From Darksidea phi (Eukaryota; Ascomycota; Dothideomycetes; Pleosporales; Lentitheciaceae), in the NCBI GenBank assembly GCA_030770425.1, contig JASJFT010000062.1:1-64000 (forward strand): a stretch of 64,000 bases of DNA, written 5' to 3'. How positions within the stretch are numbered: position 1 is the stretch's first letter; every line of letters starts with the position of its first letter. The notes under the pieces are model-generated. The model was given only the letters and a program-made list of their open reading frames with translations, was not told the DNA's origin and ran no database searches. The position numbers and the translations under genes are program-made. Below, one piece after another: positions 13,061 to 23,665 of this stretch.

Positions 13061-13257
13061 CACCTCGCTTAGGCCATCGTGGTGCTTAGGCACCATCTAC
13101 CACACTAGCCAGAGCAACACGCCAGTGAACATGTCTTTTTGGGGGCTCTGTAAGTCTAATACATCTCCAGAAAGTGTAAAAAAAAAGTACTCCATCAACC
13201 GTTCGCCATTCCGTGTCCTAGCACTTCGATGCACATCTGAGACGGCAGAGGGAAGCC

Positions 13258-15644
13258 TTACTCCACCTCTTGACCTTCAAACTTTGGCAGACGTGCTGCA
13301 ACATCGGTCCACTTCTCGGTGCCGCTGACCAGAGCAGAGATGGCCTTGGTAATTTCGTCCAAGCTAGCCCGTACCTGCTCTGTCGAGTCCCGGTCTCGCA
13401 GCGTAAAAGTGTTGTCCTTGACGGATTGGAACTGGGCCGGATTAGCTTCAGTTGCGCACAGTTGTTCGACGAGCATACTCACATCGATGGTGATACCCAA
13501 GGGCGTACCGAGTTCGTCGTTTCGCTACACCGCGTGTCAGTGCAAGTCTACTGAAAAGTAAATGCAGACGCTTACCGAATAGCGCTTGCCAATGGAAGCA
13601 CCGGAGTCGTCCACTCGGCTGGCAACACCAATGTCCTGGAGCTTATTGCTCAGCTGTCGCACAAAGGGCTTGAAGTCGTTGTGTGAGCTCAAGGGTACGA
13701 TGAGGACTTTTGTTGGTGCGACTGTTGGGGGGAACGATAGGACACCGCGAGCCTCATCCTGCTCTCGCGTCCAGTACGAATGCTCGCATAAAGCCTGTAC
13801 AGTAAATTAGCGAATGTCCTGAGGCGTAAGCTGACATCTACTCACATAGAATATCCGTCCGATACCGAACGAAGGCTCGATGACATTCGGGGTATACTCC
13901 CTCACGTTTTCCACTCGCGTCCGCTTCTCGATAGTAATCAGCTCCTTGGGTACCTCCACCTTGCCATCGTTGACGCCGGGGACGTCAATCACCATCTTGC
14001 CCTCCTTTTCAAGGTCCAACGATAGCTTCTCTCGCATGTCCTGCGACAAAGCTTCGATTGCGGCCTCGACCGTTTTGCCATCCTTCTTGAACTTGGGGCC
14101 AAACTTCTTCTTGTCAATGTCGCATTGCCATTCCTCGATCTTGAGAGGTTCTTTTCGCGGCTCTCGCACGACTAGAGGTGCACCAGTCTTCTTCTGGTGA
14201 ACGGTCAAGTCGTATGCGCTGCGGTCAGCACATCCAACGCACTCAATCCAGCCATACGATGTCAGCAGTTCGGCGTCCCAACAATCGGCTGCATAATGCG
14301 CCATCTCGTTGGCCATGTGTTGCCTGAACCGTATCTTCTTCGAGTCGACGCCAATTCTGAGGAGAAAAAGCTGAATACGAGCCAAGAAGTAGCCGAGCGT
14401 CTCGTTGTCCACAAGGCCACTCTCCACGGCCTTTCCAATCTTAGTGGTCTCGACGTGAGTCTTACCAGCAAGCTGAACCTCGCGGTTCAGCAGCTCGAGC
14501 TCGACATCCTTGACCTCGTCAAAATAAGGATGCTTCTTGCCACCCTCGGGATCCACAAAGTGTTCAATTTCTGCCATCAAGAATTCTCGCACGCGTAGGA
14601 GACCAGCCCGTGGAGAAATCTCGTTGCGGAATGACTTGCCGATAGATGCGGAAGCAAAGGGCATCTGCTGCTGGTTGAACTCGAGCAGCTTCGCAAAGTT
14701 GAGGAATTGGCCCTGGGCAGTTTCGGGGCGTAGATAGCCGGGAAGGTTCGAGGACGGTCCGATCGAGGTTTGGAACATGAGGTTGAACGCGACCGGTGGC
14801 AGCAGCTCGCCATTGTTTGCGGGATTCCTAATGTCGTACTTCTTCATAAGGAGGCCGAGCTCCTCGCCGTCGTAGTTGTCAATCTTTGCCAGGACCTCCT
14901 CGTATTCCGTTACAACGGCGTCATCCAGCTTGACAGCAGCAATGTTCTTGACCTTCTTCTTTTTCTTCTTCGCGTCTTCCTCCTCAACCTCCACCTTCTC
15001 GCCGCGCGCCTCCTTGTTGCCCTTTAGCCTCGACTCGAGCACCTCCTCAACCAGATGGTCGGCGCGGAAGATCTCGCCAGTCTTCGGGTCCTTACACATC
15101 CAGTCGGCGAACTTGTCTACGTGACCGGAAGTCTTGAGCACCTCGTACGGGGTGAGCATCGTGCAGTCCACTATATGCTGTCAGATCACCACTTCCACCC
15201 TGTTGCGTGCGCTGTACCTTCAAGCATGTTCTCCTTGAGCACGAAGTGTTTCCGCCAGATGTCGATGATGTTGTTCGTCAAAGCGCAGCCTGCGGGGCCA
15301 TAATCGTAAAGGCCAGAAACGCCGCCGTAGATGTCGAACGCGGGGGTGTAGAACATGCGCCGCTGCGAGCTGTTAGCATGACTCCAATAATTCCAAAGCT
15401 CTCAGAGCTGGCTTGCTTTCATAAGAGACTCGAGCGAAGCCCTGTCAAAAGGCTTGCCCTTGAGCGTCGTCATATCTGTCGACATTTTGACGTCCTTCTT
15501 CCGCTTGGGGACCTGGTATTTGTGGTGGACGGGTGTAGTGGAGAAGCTCCTGGTGGGATAAACAAGCCAAGGTGGGGCATTAAAAAAGGGTTTACGAAGA
15601 GAATGGAAGCAATTAGCGCGCAACGCTCTTGACAGATGACGCAT
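13258..15644 (-). CDS. GRS1: Glycyl-tRNA synthetase, cytosolic and mitochondrial
   Basis: Class II aminoacyl-tRNA synthetase that charges tRNA-Gly. Proposed exons (minus strand) are 15644-15417, 15362-15218, 15170-13846, 13794-13576, 13524-13483 and 13431-13258, giving 710 residues. Signatures: [20 protein letters not shown] near the start, [12 protein letters not shown], motif 2 [10 protein letters not shown], motif 3 GIGRIFY, and a C-terminal anticodon-binding domain. The first ATG gives a basic leader ending RSFSTT, a mitochondrial presequence; a second ATG at codon 54 (15485) begins [10 protein letters not shown], the expected cytosolic start. Intron 1 has a GC donor (GCAAGC) in place of GT. 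The 51-nt intron 13432-13482 has no stop and is in frame. The gene shares a short divergent promoter with RPF1. Confidence 0.95.
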
Positions 15645-15944
15645 GCACGAATGGTCCTCCTATGTGTGAGAGGAGGAAAGACTCAGTAGGTGATTGATGT
15701 AATATATACAAATGAACACCCTCTGGTGACTCTTCCTGCGCTGGCGTTCTGACTGGCTCGAAACGCCAAGAGTTTCCGGAAGAACGTAGCGCCGCCAAAA
15801 TTTCGAGATGCTGCCCGCCGATGCGCGATTCCAACAGCCTTTGTAAAAAAGTCGGAAAGTAAAGTCTACGTCTTTAGGGTAAGCTTCTCTTTCTTCATTT
15901 GTCTAGCAGTCCCACTGAAAGATACAGAACTTACACACCGCGCA
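15645..15944. promoter_or_regulatory. Divergent promoter between GRS1 and RPF1
   Basis: A 300-base spacer separates the start codons of two divergent translation-related genes, so it must contain both promoters and leaders. No specific factor site is clear. Co-regulation of tRNA charging and ribosome assembly is an inference. Confidence 0.6.
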
Positions 15945-17255
15945 ATGGCTTCCTCTAAGGCCGCCGCCACGCCCGCGGGCATCAAACCCAAGAACAAGCT
16001 TCGGCGACAGTCCGCATACCTCAACATAAAAAAGGCCAAAGAAGCAGCCAAGCGTGACGAACGCTTTCGTCGCAAACGTGAGGAAGCGAAAAACCCTACC
16101 CTAAGAGAGGAGCGACAGGCAAGGAACGTGCCGGCGACGATCGAAGCGAAGCGCCAATGGGACAGTGAGAACCTGGGAGACGAGGAGGATGCGCTAGGCT
16201 GGGCGATTGACGTGGAGCGACTAGCAAAAAAGAGGAAGCTAGAGCAGGAAGCTGCCGAGCAGGGTGAGGGAGAAGACGGCGAGGAAGGCTTGTTAGAGAA
16301 GCTGAAGAAACGGGATGGGAACGGAGAAGAGGACGAAGATGAAGACATGGATGACGACGCGGACAGCATGCTCGACTCCAATTCAGAGAATGAAGACGAC
16401 GCATCAGACTCCGACTCCGACTCCGCGCCTTCAAAATCAAAGCGCAAACCAGAACCAGCCAAACGCGCGTCGAGCCCCGCGGCCTCTACCGCCACGAACC
16501 TTGAGTTGTCCCCCGAGTTTCTCAAGAACAAGTTCCCCGCCGTCTTCAACCCGCCAGACGTCCCCAAGATACTCGTTACGACAAGCCTGAATTCTACGCT
16601 CCATAAAGAAGCCGAAATCCTCACAACCTTCTTTCCAAACAGTACCTACATCCGTCGCACAGCGCATGCCCACGCGCACAAATACAGCGTGAGAGAGATT
16701 GCAAAATTCGCCACCAACAGAGAATACACCGCCCTCGTGATTCTCATGCAAGCACACCATGCAAAAACCCCCGACGGCCTCGATATCGTTGTCCTACCCT
16801 CAGGACCGCACTTCCACTTTTCAATCTCAAACTGGGTGGAAGGCAAGAAGCTGCCCGGCCACGGTGTAGACCAGGGTTTCCATCCCGAGCTAGTCCTCAA
16901 CAATTTCCGTACACCGCTCGGTATGCTCAGCGCACATCTGTTCAAATCGCTATTCCCAGCTCAACCTGAGCTCGTAGGCCGCACCGCAGTCACGCTCCAC
17001 AATCAACGGGACTACATCTTCCTACGCCGCCATCGGTATGTCTTTCGTGAAAAGAAGGCTTCGGAGAAGAGCGTTACGGGCACAGACGGCAAACCCGTAA
17101 AGGGTGTGGAAGACATCAGAGTGGGTATGCAGGAAATCGGTCCGCGCGCTACCCTCAAGCTCCGTAGGATAGATAGAGGTATACAGTGGAAGAGTGGGCA
17201 GGAGTGGCAGTGGAAGGCTGGTATGGAGAAACAGAGGACGAGGTTCAATATGTAG
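15945..17255 (+). CDS. RPF1: Ribosome production factor 1 (Brix domain)
   Basis: Nucleolar assembly factor for the 60S subunit; in yeast Rpf1 is needed for 27S pre-rRNA processing. It is a single uninterrupted exon of 436 residues. Features in order: basic N-terminus (NKLRRQSAYLNIKKAKEA, then ERFRRKREEAKNPTLREE); an acidic low-complexity stretch of Glu/Asp and Ser/Asp at about 100-165; then a Brix domain from about 205 to 400 with PKILVTTS, YIRRTAHAHAHKYS, PSGPHFHFSISNW and HNQRDYIFLRRHRY; and the closing RATLKLRRIDRGIQW motif typical of the Brix family. It is longer than the yeast protein (about 295) because of the acidic linker. The ATG used lies directly after a C/A-rich leader. Confidence 0.95.
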   Translation: MASSKAAATPAGIKPKNKLRRQSAYLNIKKAKEAAKRDERFRRKREEAKNPTLREERQARNVPATIEAKRQWDSENLGDEEDALGWAIDVERLAKKRKLEQEAAEQGEGEDGEEGLLEKLKKRDGNGEEDEDEDMDDDADSMLDSNSENEDDASDSDSDSAPSKSKRKPEPAKRASSPAASTATNLELSPEFLKNKFPAVFNPPDVPKILVTTSLNSTLHKEAEILTTFFPNSTYIRRTAHAHAHKYSVREIAKFATNREYTALVILMQAHHAKTPDGLDIVVLPSGPHFHFSISNWVEGKKLPGHGVDQGFHPELVLNNFRTPLGMLSAHLFKSLFPAQPELVGRTAVTLHNQRDYIFLRRHRYVFREKKASEKSVTGTDGKPVKGVEDIRVGMQEIGPRATLKLRRIDRGIQWKSGQEWQWKAGMEKQRTRFNM

Positions 17256-18053
17256 TTTCATGCCATCAAAGGCCTTCCTCTTTCACCTTCACGAATGAAA
17301 ACGTTACCAAACACGGAGAATACAGTACTCCTATAACTCAATTCGCGGAATGATAACTGTCCAGCATGCCATCATATGCCCTTCCCATCCCTTCTTTCAC
17401 TACCTACAAATCTAACATCAAACCATCTCCATAAAAACCCGCAATCACGTATGTGTATATCTCTCGCCCACCCACCATCCACAATCAGCACCTCCATTCC
17501 GCCCTAGAACAAAACACATCTCCCCTACCAAAACACTCCACGCAATCCGAATCTACCCACTATTCTATCTATCCTTTTAACGCGTATATACTCCATGTCC
17601 AACCAAGAAACATACGAGGCGCTTCGCAGGATCTTTTTAAGACGAAAGCAAAGAAAAATTATATCCGGAGGAAGAATGCACAATCTACTCAAGGACCTAG
17701 GTTTCCTTGTCACAGCGTCGAAAAAGACCTATTAAACTCCTTCTATGCTCAGCAACAATCTAGAACGTCTCGTCCGTAAGAATAAATACAGTGTACATAG
17801 CTCCATGGCACAACCAGCATCGCACTACACTCATCAGGGGAGTGCAGTCCCCAAGGCCGTATACAAAATCCCTTCGCCCCGATAAATGCTCACAACCCAA
17901 GACAGGGCTAAGAAACTAACTAGCTAGCTACAACCCTCATTTCGTAGCAATACAAGGCTTTACTACAACCCAGTCTCTTATCCGTGCTAAAGATTGTGAT
18001 GGAAGCGGTTCCAACTGTAGGAGAAATGGCTATATAAACACAAATTTAAAAAT

Positions 18054-18499
18054 ATTCGTTTGGATTTTTACAGTAGGAGTCTTTTTTAGCAAGCTCCTTG
18101 ACGAAAGACAAACATATAAAGAGTTTGTACATAATAGAGATGCTATACCTATACCCTACGTTCTACGCGATAAAACATCCCTAGCGCTGTATATATGCAC
18201 AATATCCGTCAGGGCAAGTTACGCAGGTATATTAAACATGGAGAGGTGACGAAAAACGATAAGCGCTGTCAACCATAGATTTGGGGTAAAGGTCATGAGT
18301 CCCAACAAGAAAAAGTGCTCTATATACCCCTAGATAAGCTCGACCAGACACCACAGGTAACCGACAGTATAGTATACAGCTCTACATCTCTATTATCGTA
18401 TATAAAGTATAAGTATAGCCTCTCTACTATATGTAAACTCCTACTATGTTTCGTGCAAGCCTGACAAAAGAGACTCTCACTGTACAAATCCAAAGAAAT
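18054..18499. mobile_element. MITE-like element, family A, with terminal inverted repeats
   Basis: About 450 bases bounded by inverted arms of about 37 bases sharing TTTGGATTTNTACAGT followed by a GAGTCT-like core. Inside these, a second, weaker inverted pair carries the AGAGTTT..GCTATACCTATAC motif. No coding frame is present, so it is a non-autonomous, foldback-type DNA transposon. Related pieces lie at 23519-23665 and 47641-47750. Confidence 0.65.
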
Positions 18500-18626
18500 A
18501 GTTTAGGTATACACACCTTGAGCGTTATTGTAACTTTCCTAGTTACACTGAAACGTAAGATCTAGAGATTTCCGGCCTTATAACCTCTTATCAACGCAAT
18601 GATTCGCCAGATAGAATGACGCTTCG

Positions 18627-18649
18627 CTGCAATCTCTAGCGCGGACGAG
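18627..18649 (+). repeat. Dispersed motif family C, copy 1
   Basis: Matches the core CTGCAATCTYTAGCGCGG followed by RCGAG. The same core occurs three more times in the window, always on the plus strand. Confidence 0.8.
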
Positions 18650-19612
18650 TAGTTCAACCAAGCCGAGGCTGCCTACGCCCAGCCGCTCAAAAGGGATCGC
18701 AACAGACAACAAGTCCTTATCGTTCGGCCTCACACGCACACACAGCACACCCCAACGAACCAAAACAAATAACAAGAATGAAGCTCAATTCCCGGTATAC
18801 TACAATAACGCAATTACCCCAAGGCCCTCTCTCCCTTTCCCAAGCCAGAGCGACCACGCCATCGACAAAAACACCAAATACGTAGATTACCATAACCTTA
18901 CGCATATCGTCCTAAAAACGCCAGGAAATGCGGCCGAGAAAAAAAGACTCCAGCTTTTTCAACTCAATAATGAACGCCATAGAGGAAAGTTCTATACGGT
19001 CCATCTCACCGTCGCTCCGATAGTAGGAATTCGTAATAAGCCGGAAAGTACTAGTTTGCTGGTATCGTTAGTCCCGGGGACGCCCCTTCTTCTGATGCTG
19101 AGGACGTAGTCAAAGCGTCGGCCGCCTAGGAACATAACAGGGGGAACGAAGCGGAGATGGTCGAGGCATTGGATGCCTAGGAGCATAACGAGGGGAAATA
19201 TGTGGAAAGCTGGGATGACAAACGGAGCGGTGAAATGGACCATGGTATGGATGTTGGTGTGGACTTTGTTCGGGGTATTGTCGTGGACGTTGTAAAGGCG
19301 TTGTTCGGGGTGTTCGCGGTAAACGATGGCGACGAGACCTTGTTGTAAAAGCCGGTGCATCGACTGAGAATGAACGAGGTGCAGTATGATTGCTCCCTCC
19401 CGCATGCGGTCCATGAATCTCCGCACACCTAGTGGGAGAAGGACAGATTCCGCCGGGTACTGGTGCAAACGTGACCGGATGGAGAGATGAAGGAGGAGGC
19501 GTACAGGATTCAGGAACAAAGGGCCTGGCTACCGTCGTTGAGCTGACTTGCGCTGACGAGTTTTCTTCCGTATCTACGCAAATCTGTTCAGTAAGAAGCC
19601 AGAATAGCGCAG

Positions 19613-21352
19613 TTACTTGCCACCATATCTGAACTCCCCGAACGCACCCGTGGCCCCTGGAGTCATCATTCCTCCATGTGAAGGGCCCGGTGTTGTAGCT
19701 AGGCCTGCTGGGTGACTTGTTGGTGTGCTAGGTCCCTCGCCGCGATGTGTCACCGTTGAGCCAGGATGAAACATCATGCCGCCGTTCATGCCCTGGAAGC
19801 CCGTCATGTTCGGTGCTCCTTGGGCGGCGAGTACAGCAGCTTGAGCGGTCGCGCTGGCTGGCGGGCCAACACCCGTAAGGCCCCACATCTGGCCGTTCAT
19901 ATCCTCTGGTACACTCCCACCAAAGATCTTTTTCCGCAACTCCCAGAAGACTGATCCGGTAAGCCACGCGTCTGAGCCAGCGGTATGTGAAGTGCCCACG
20001 CGCTGGCAGCCTAGCTCGTCGGCGAGATCCTGGAGCCCAGACTTGGTGCCCAGGTTAGTGAGAATGCTAGTCGCATGTGAGCCTATTACACCTTTCCGCA
20101 CTAGACCATTTGCGTGACGCCAGAGGTATTTGACGTCCAACAGACACGGGAAAAATAGCTCCACCAGCTTTCGGTACTCATCCTCACCTTCTGGCAGCGG
20201 CTTCGATGTGAGCATCTTGATCAGATAGGCAAAGTCATAGCCGGAATGGAACGATATCCAGTTGACTTCATCAGTGAGGGTCATGCCAGAGGTGGTTAGG
20301 AGTGATCCGAACTCCTCAGGGTCGATGCCTTGCGTGGCATGCTTCTCAAAGTCGGCGCCAGACTTCTTCAGCATCTGAATGGATTCCTCGTTGTACATGT
20401 CCTCCTCTAGCGAGAACTGGAAGTTGAAGGTCCACGTGCAGGGGCACACGAGGATGTTGTTCGCATACTGCTGTACGACCTTTGGCTGATAGCTTAGTTT
20501 TGACGCATCCAGTTGTGCGGATGGGATATCGCCTTGCACGGAGAAGAGAGTAACGCCTAGCTGTATGATCTTGAGGAGGTCGACGTTGCAGCGCACCGTT
20601 TGATAGTGATAGGAAGCTTTGGAGTTGAATTCACCGATCGGCCGGGCAACGACGCCGGGAAACTCAGTGTCCTGTATCGCTAATCAGCATCTTGATCAGA
20701 TCACCGTGGAGAAATGACAATAGAGATACCCAGATACAATCATCTGCGTTCAACCCATCCCAGGATGCGACGGGTGCGGCAGATGGTGCAGAGGTCATTG
20801 TGTCCTTCACCGTACAAAGACATTAGTTCCATGTCCGCGACATGAAACCTAGCCGGTTTATAAGAAAGAGGGGTGGATACTGACCATGCTGATGTAGGGA
20901 TACTGTTCAACGAGCGAGCGCAGCAGTTCCATCTCTTGGTGCAGGTTCCCCTTCCACACATCACGTATGCGCTGTCCCGCGAGGCCTTTGGCGCCATCTT
21001 GACCGCGGCCCAGGGCAGCGTCCTGTTGTAGTTGAGCACCATGAGCAAAACGCATGCGCGCTTCGTGGCCGTCCAGCCCGGTTCCGCCACTTACCCCGCC
21101 GAGCCCAGCGGCTGCCCCAAGGCCTGCGCCTCCCAGTCCTCCGCCAATTCCTGCATTCGACTGGAAATTGTTCTGGCCGTGGCCGCCGAAGAGGTTGATG
21201 TTGTGGCCGGTGTTCGCGCCGCCATAGCCGGGATGCGCCATGCTCTGCTGGTGCTGCTGCTGGATTTGGGGCTGCTGGTGTATCGGCTGCGAGAGGTGCG
21301 CGAAGGGATTGGAGAGGTTATGGCCGGGGAAGCGGCCCCCGTGCGGTGGCAT
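19613..21352 (-). CDS. CAF1: CCR4-NOT deadenylase subunit Caf1/Pop2
   Basis: DEDD-family 3'-5' exoribonuclease that shortens mRNA poly(A) tails within CCR4-NOT. Two exons, 21352-20885 and 20671-19613, give 508 residues. The 213-nt intron splits YPYISM from DTEFPG. The first exon encodes a Gln/Gly-rich low-complexity N-terminus with HQQPQIQQQHQQS and then RIRDVWKGNLHQEM, the start of the nuclease domain. Catalytic acids are visible in DTEFPG (D157, E159), GYDFAYL and AGSDAWLT. The C-terminus after KKIFGG is a Gly/Pro/Met-rich tail, as in other Pezizomycotina and unlike the short metazoan proteins. Divergent from the complex I subunit gene. Confidence 0.95.
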
Positions 21353-21664
21353 TGTTGTGTGCGCTATCGCTGGAGAGCTCTTGTCCGATTCGATCGCGAC
21401 GGAATATCTCGCATACAGGAGCGGCGAGGGAGCGGGTGCAGTTGCTGTTCAGAAGCGATGTCGTGGTCGTGGTTTCGAGGCTGTTGAGTGTTTAGCGTGA
21501 GCAGAGATCGAATATCGGCGGGTGTGGGAAGTGCAGACACGGTTCACGACCGCCTGTCGCGGTTGAACCGTCCAAGCTCGGATGCCAAGCATCGCGGACC
21601 TCGCGCAAGAGCTACAACCACGACTCCAACCTCTACATGCACCACCTCGCGCCGACTTGACACA
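21353..21664. promoter_or_regulatory. Divergent promoter between CAF1 and the complex I subunit gene
   Basis: About 310 bases separate the two start codons and must hold both promoters. No diagnostic binding site was recognised. Confidence 0.55.
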
Positions 21665-22061
21665 ATGAAGCCCTCACCGTAAGTACAGCTACTCAGCCAG
21701 CTACTGTACCTCGCATTGCCTCCCTCGGATGCATTGCTGACCCTCCCGACAGCATCAGATTCGCCCAGCGCCCCTCCATCACCGGCTTCGACCCCAAGAA
21801 GTTCGCTGCCGCCTCCGCAAGCGCAAAAGGCGACCCGTGGGCGCGCTAGTATGCGACCCTGTTTTCTCGTAACGTGCGACCGGCATACTAAGCCCTCACA
21901 GCGAAGCCTGGCGATATACCGGCCCCTTCACACGATGGAACCGCTTCAAAGGCGCCTTCCCCGGCCTCGGCATCGCGACGGTCGCATTCGCCGGATATCT
22001 CGTAGTGGAGGCCCTCTTCTTCCCAGACACACATCACGAATACCACGACGAGAAGCATTGA
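21665..22061 (+). CDS. NADH:ubiquinone oxidoreductase B12 subunit (NDUFB3-like)
   Basis: Accessory subunit of the mitochondrial complex I membrane arm. Its three exons are too short to stand out as one long frame: 21665-21678 (14 nt), 21753-21848 and 21902-22061, with donors GTAAGT and GTATGC and acceptors GACAG and CACAG. They join to 89 residues: MKPSPIRFAQRPSITGFDP at the start, then DPWARYEAWRYTGPFTRWNR, one membrane helix (GLGIATVAFAGYLVVEAL) and a His/Asp/Glu-rich tail ending HHEYHDEKH. The DPWARxExWRY segment and size fit the B12/NDUFB3 family. Exons sum to 270 nt with a clean stop. Confidence 0.9.
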
Positions 22062-23279
22062 GAGGGAGGAACAGGGAAGAGAAGAGCACGTTATGGCGTA
22101 CCGGCTGATTCGGGGTTTCCCGCTGTAAAGGCTGTATATATGGAGTAGCACACACACCAGTAAAAAGATCCCTTTGGTCGCAGTTCTTCGACACTACTTG
22201 AACTGTCCTGTTGCCGTACTTGAATACTGGGGCTTGATGATGTCCCCGTCGATTGGTTGCTCTATTGGCCGATACACCATGGCAACTGTACGTTCACAGA
22301 AAGAGTCTCGAGGAACTGAAACAAAGGACGAGCCTGCTTTGAGTCAGCCATCGCTAAGTTGCGGGGGTTTTTTCCGGTCCTCGTCCCATGCTCCGTTTTA
22401 TGGCACTTGCTTCTACCTGTTGGGATAGTGTGCATTGCAAATGCTTCCTGCTACCTACGGACGATGTAAACATCACCACGTCCATCAGGCGCGTGACGTC
22501 CTACATACTTACTCTTTAGATATAGCACAGATCAAACCTAACAGGACGAGCTACCATTGCCACAATCAAAAGTCCACTCCAAATATGGCGCGCCCAGCAC
22601 TTTACACCAGCACGAAAGAGCACCGACGCGAGTGACATCTCAAGCCTCATATTCTTATGACCCAGATATACAAAAAAAAGCCCCCTGCACACCCTCTCTT
22701 TAACGATCCCACACTCGTTCTCTATCCTCTATCCATCGTCAACCGCTCACTCTCCAGCCCTCCAAACCAACCCACCCCACCATCTCCACCTCCATCTCTC
22801 CCCTCTCCGCCCATCACATCAGCACCTCCGGGCCCTCCCGAAGCCTCCCCCAGCAGCCCAGACCACCCCCTACCCCCCTCACCTCATCTCAGACGTCAGC
22901 CTCAGCTGACCGTAGTACAAACCCTACACATGTCATCACCAGCCACCCAGCAATCCAACCATCCAAGTACCGACATGCACGTCCTAGTAAGCACATCAAA
23001 GCACGTCAGAGGGGGTAGAACCCAGGCTCTCGGGTAGAGTATGCAGGGTACTACAGGGGAGGAGGGGGACAGGGGGAGTGTATGGGTAGTTGAAGGCTTA
23101 GCCAGAGTGGGAATTTCGGTGTATATGAGGGGTGAGGAGTAAGGAAGGCGTAATAGGGGAAAGAGATGTATGGGCGAGGATGTGGAGATGGAGTCTTAGC
23201 TAGGCACTACTATGAGGTATGGTGTGTGGTTATGTTGCGGTTGGATTATAGCTTTTGGTGGGATGCTTATTTAATAAAT

Positions 23280-23325
23280 ACAGTTATATTTCATAGGTCT
23301 GTGGATGCTGTGCTAGCAAAGAAAG
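23280..23325 (+). mobile_element. Family B element fragment, copy 1
   Basis: Begins ACAGTTATATTTC and continues GTCTGTGGATGCTGTGCTAGC, the same end as copies near 39.0, 48.0 and 53.6 kb. A terminal fragment only. Confidence 0.6.
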
Positions 23326-23518
23326 GTACAATAGTGGTTTGTTTCTACATCTAATAAAACCATCTGTTACATAAAAGTTGCATAACTTCCCGTTAGTAAT
23401 GTCTATTAAAGGCTATTAGGGTATATTATATATAGAGATACGTAACTCCTAATACGTTTATTTGTTAATATAAGATACTAGTATAGGTAGACTTATATAC
23501 TAGTACTATTTTTCTTAT

Positions 23519-23665
23519 TATTTGGATTTGTATAGAAGAAGTCGCTTTTGAAGGTCCGTACGAAACACAGTAGGAGTTTGTACATAGTAGAGGTGCTATA
23601 CCTACACCTTATATACAATAATGGAGCTGTAGAGCTGTACATAGTACTGACTGTCGATCGGTTCT
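23519..23665 (+). mobile_element. Family A element fragment
   Basis: Starts with ATTTGGATTTGTATAG and contains GGAGTTTGTACATAGTAG and GGTGCTATACC, matching arms of the element at 18054-18499. The second inverted arm is not evident. Confidence 0.65.

Larger units (their letters stand above)
10938..13257. other. GC-rich gene-free region upstream of the methyltransferase
   Basis: From 10.94 to about 12.0 kb the DNA is very GC-rich and full of long overlapping open frames on all strands, the pattern expected of stop-poor GC-rich DNA rather than genes. It probably holds the promoter and a long 5' leader of the LaeA-like gene. Two short tandem repeats lie further right. The final 200 bases are the 3' flank of glycyl-tRNA synthetase. 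No conserved protein was recognised. Confidence 0.55.
17256..19612. other. Gene-free spacer between RPF1 and CAF1 3' ends
   Basis: Convergent 3' flanks with AT-rich sequence. It holds an inverted-repeat element (18054-18499) and one copy of the CTGCAATCT-type dispersed motif. A 175-codon minus-strand open frame at 18992-19519 has no ATG at its start and resembles no family. Confidence 0.55.

Noticed and set aside
18992..19519. 175-codon minus-strand open frame downstream of CAF1
   Set aside because: It starts without an ATG (first ATG about 35 codons in), has no recognisable domain, and overlaps other open frames. Not enough to call a gene.
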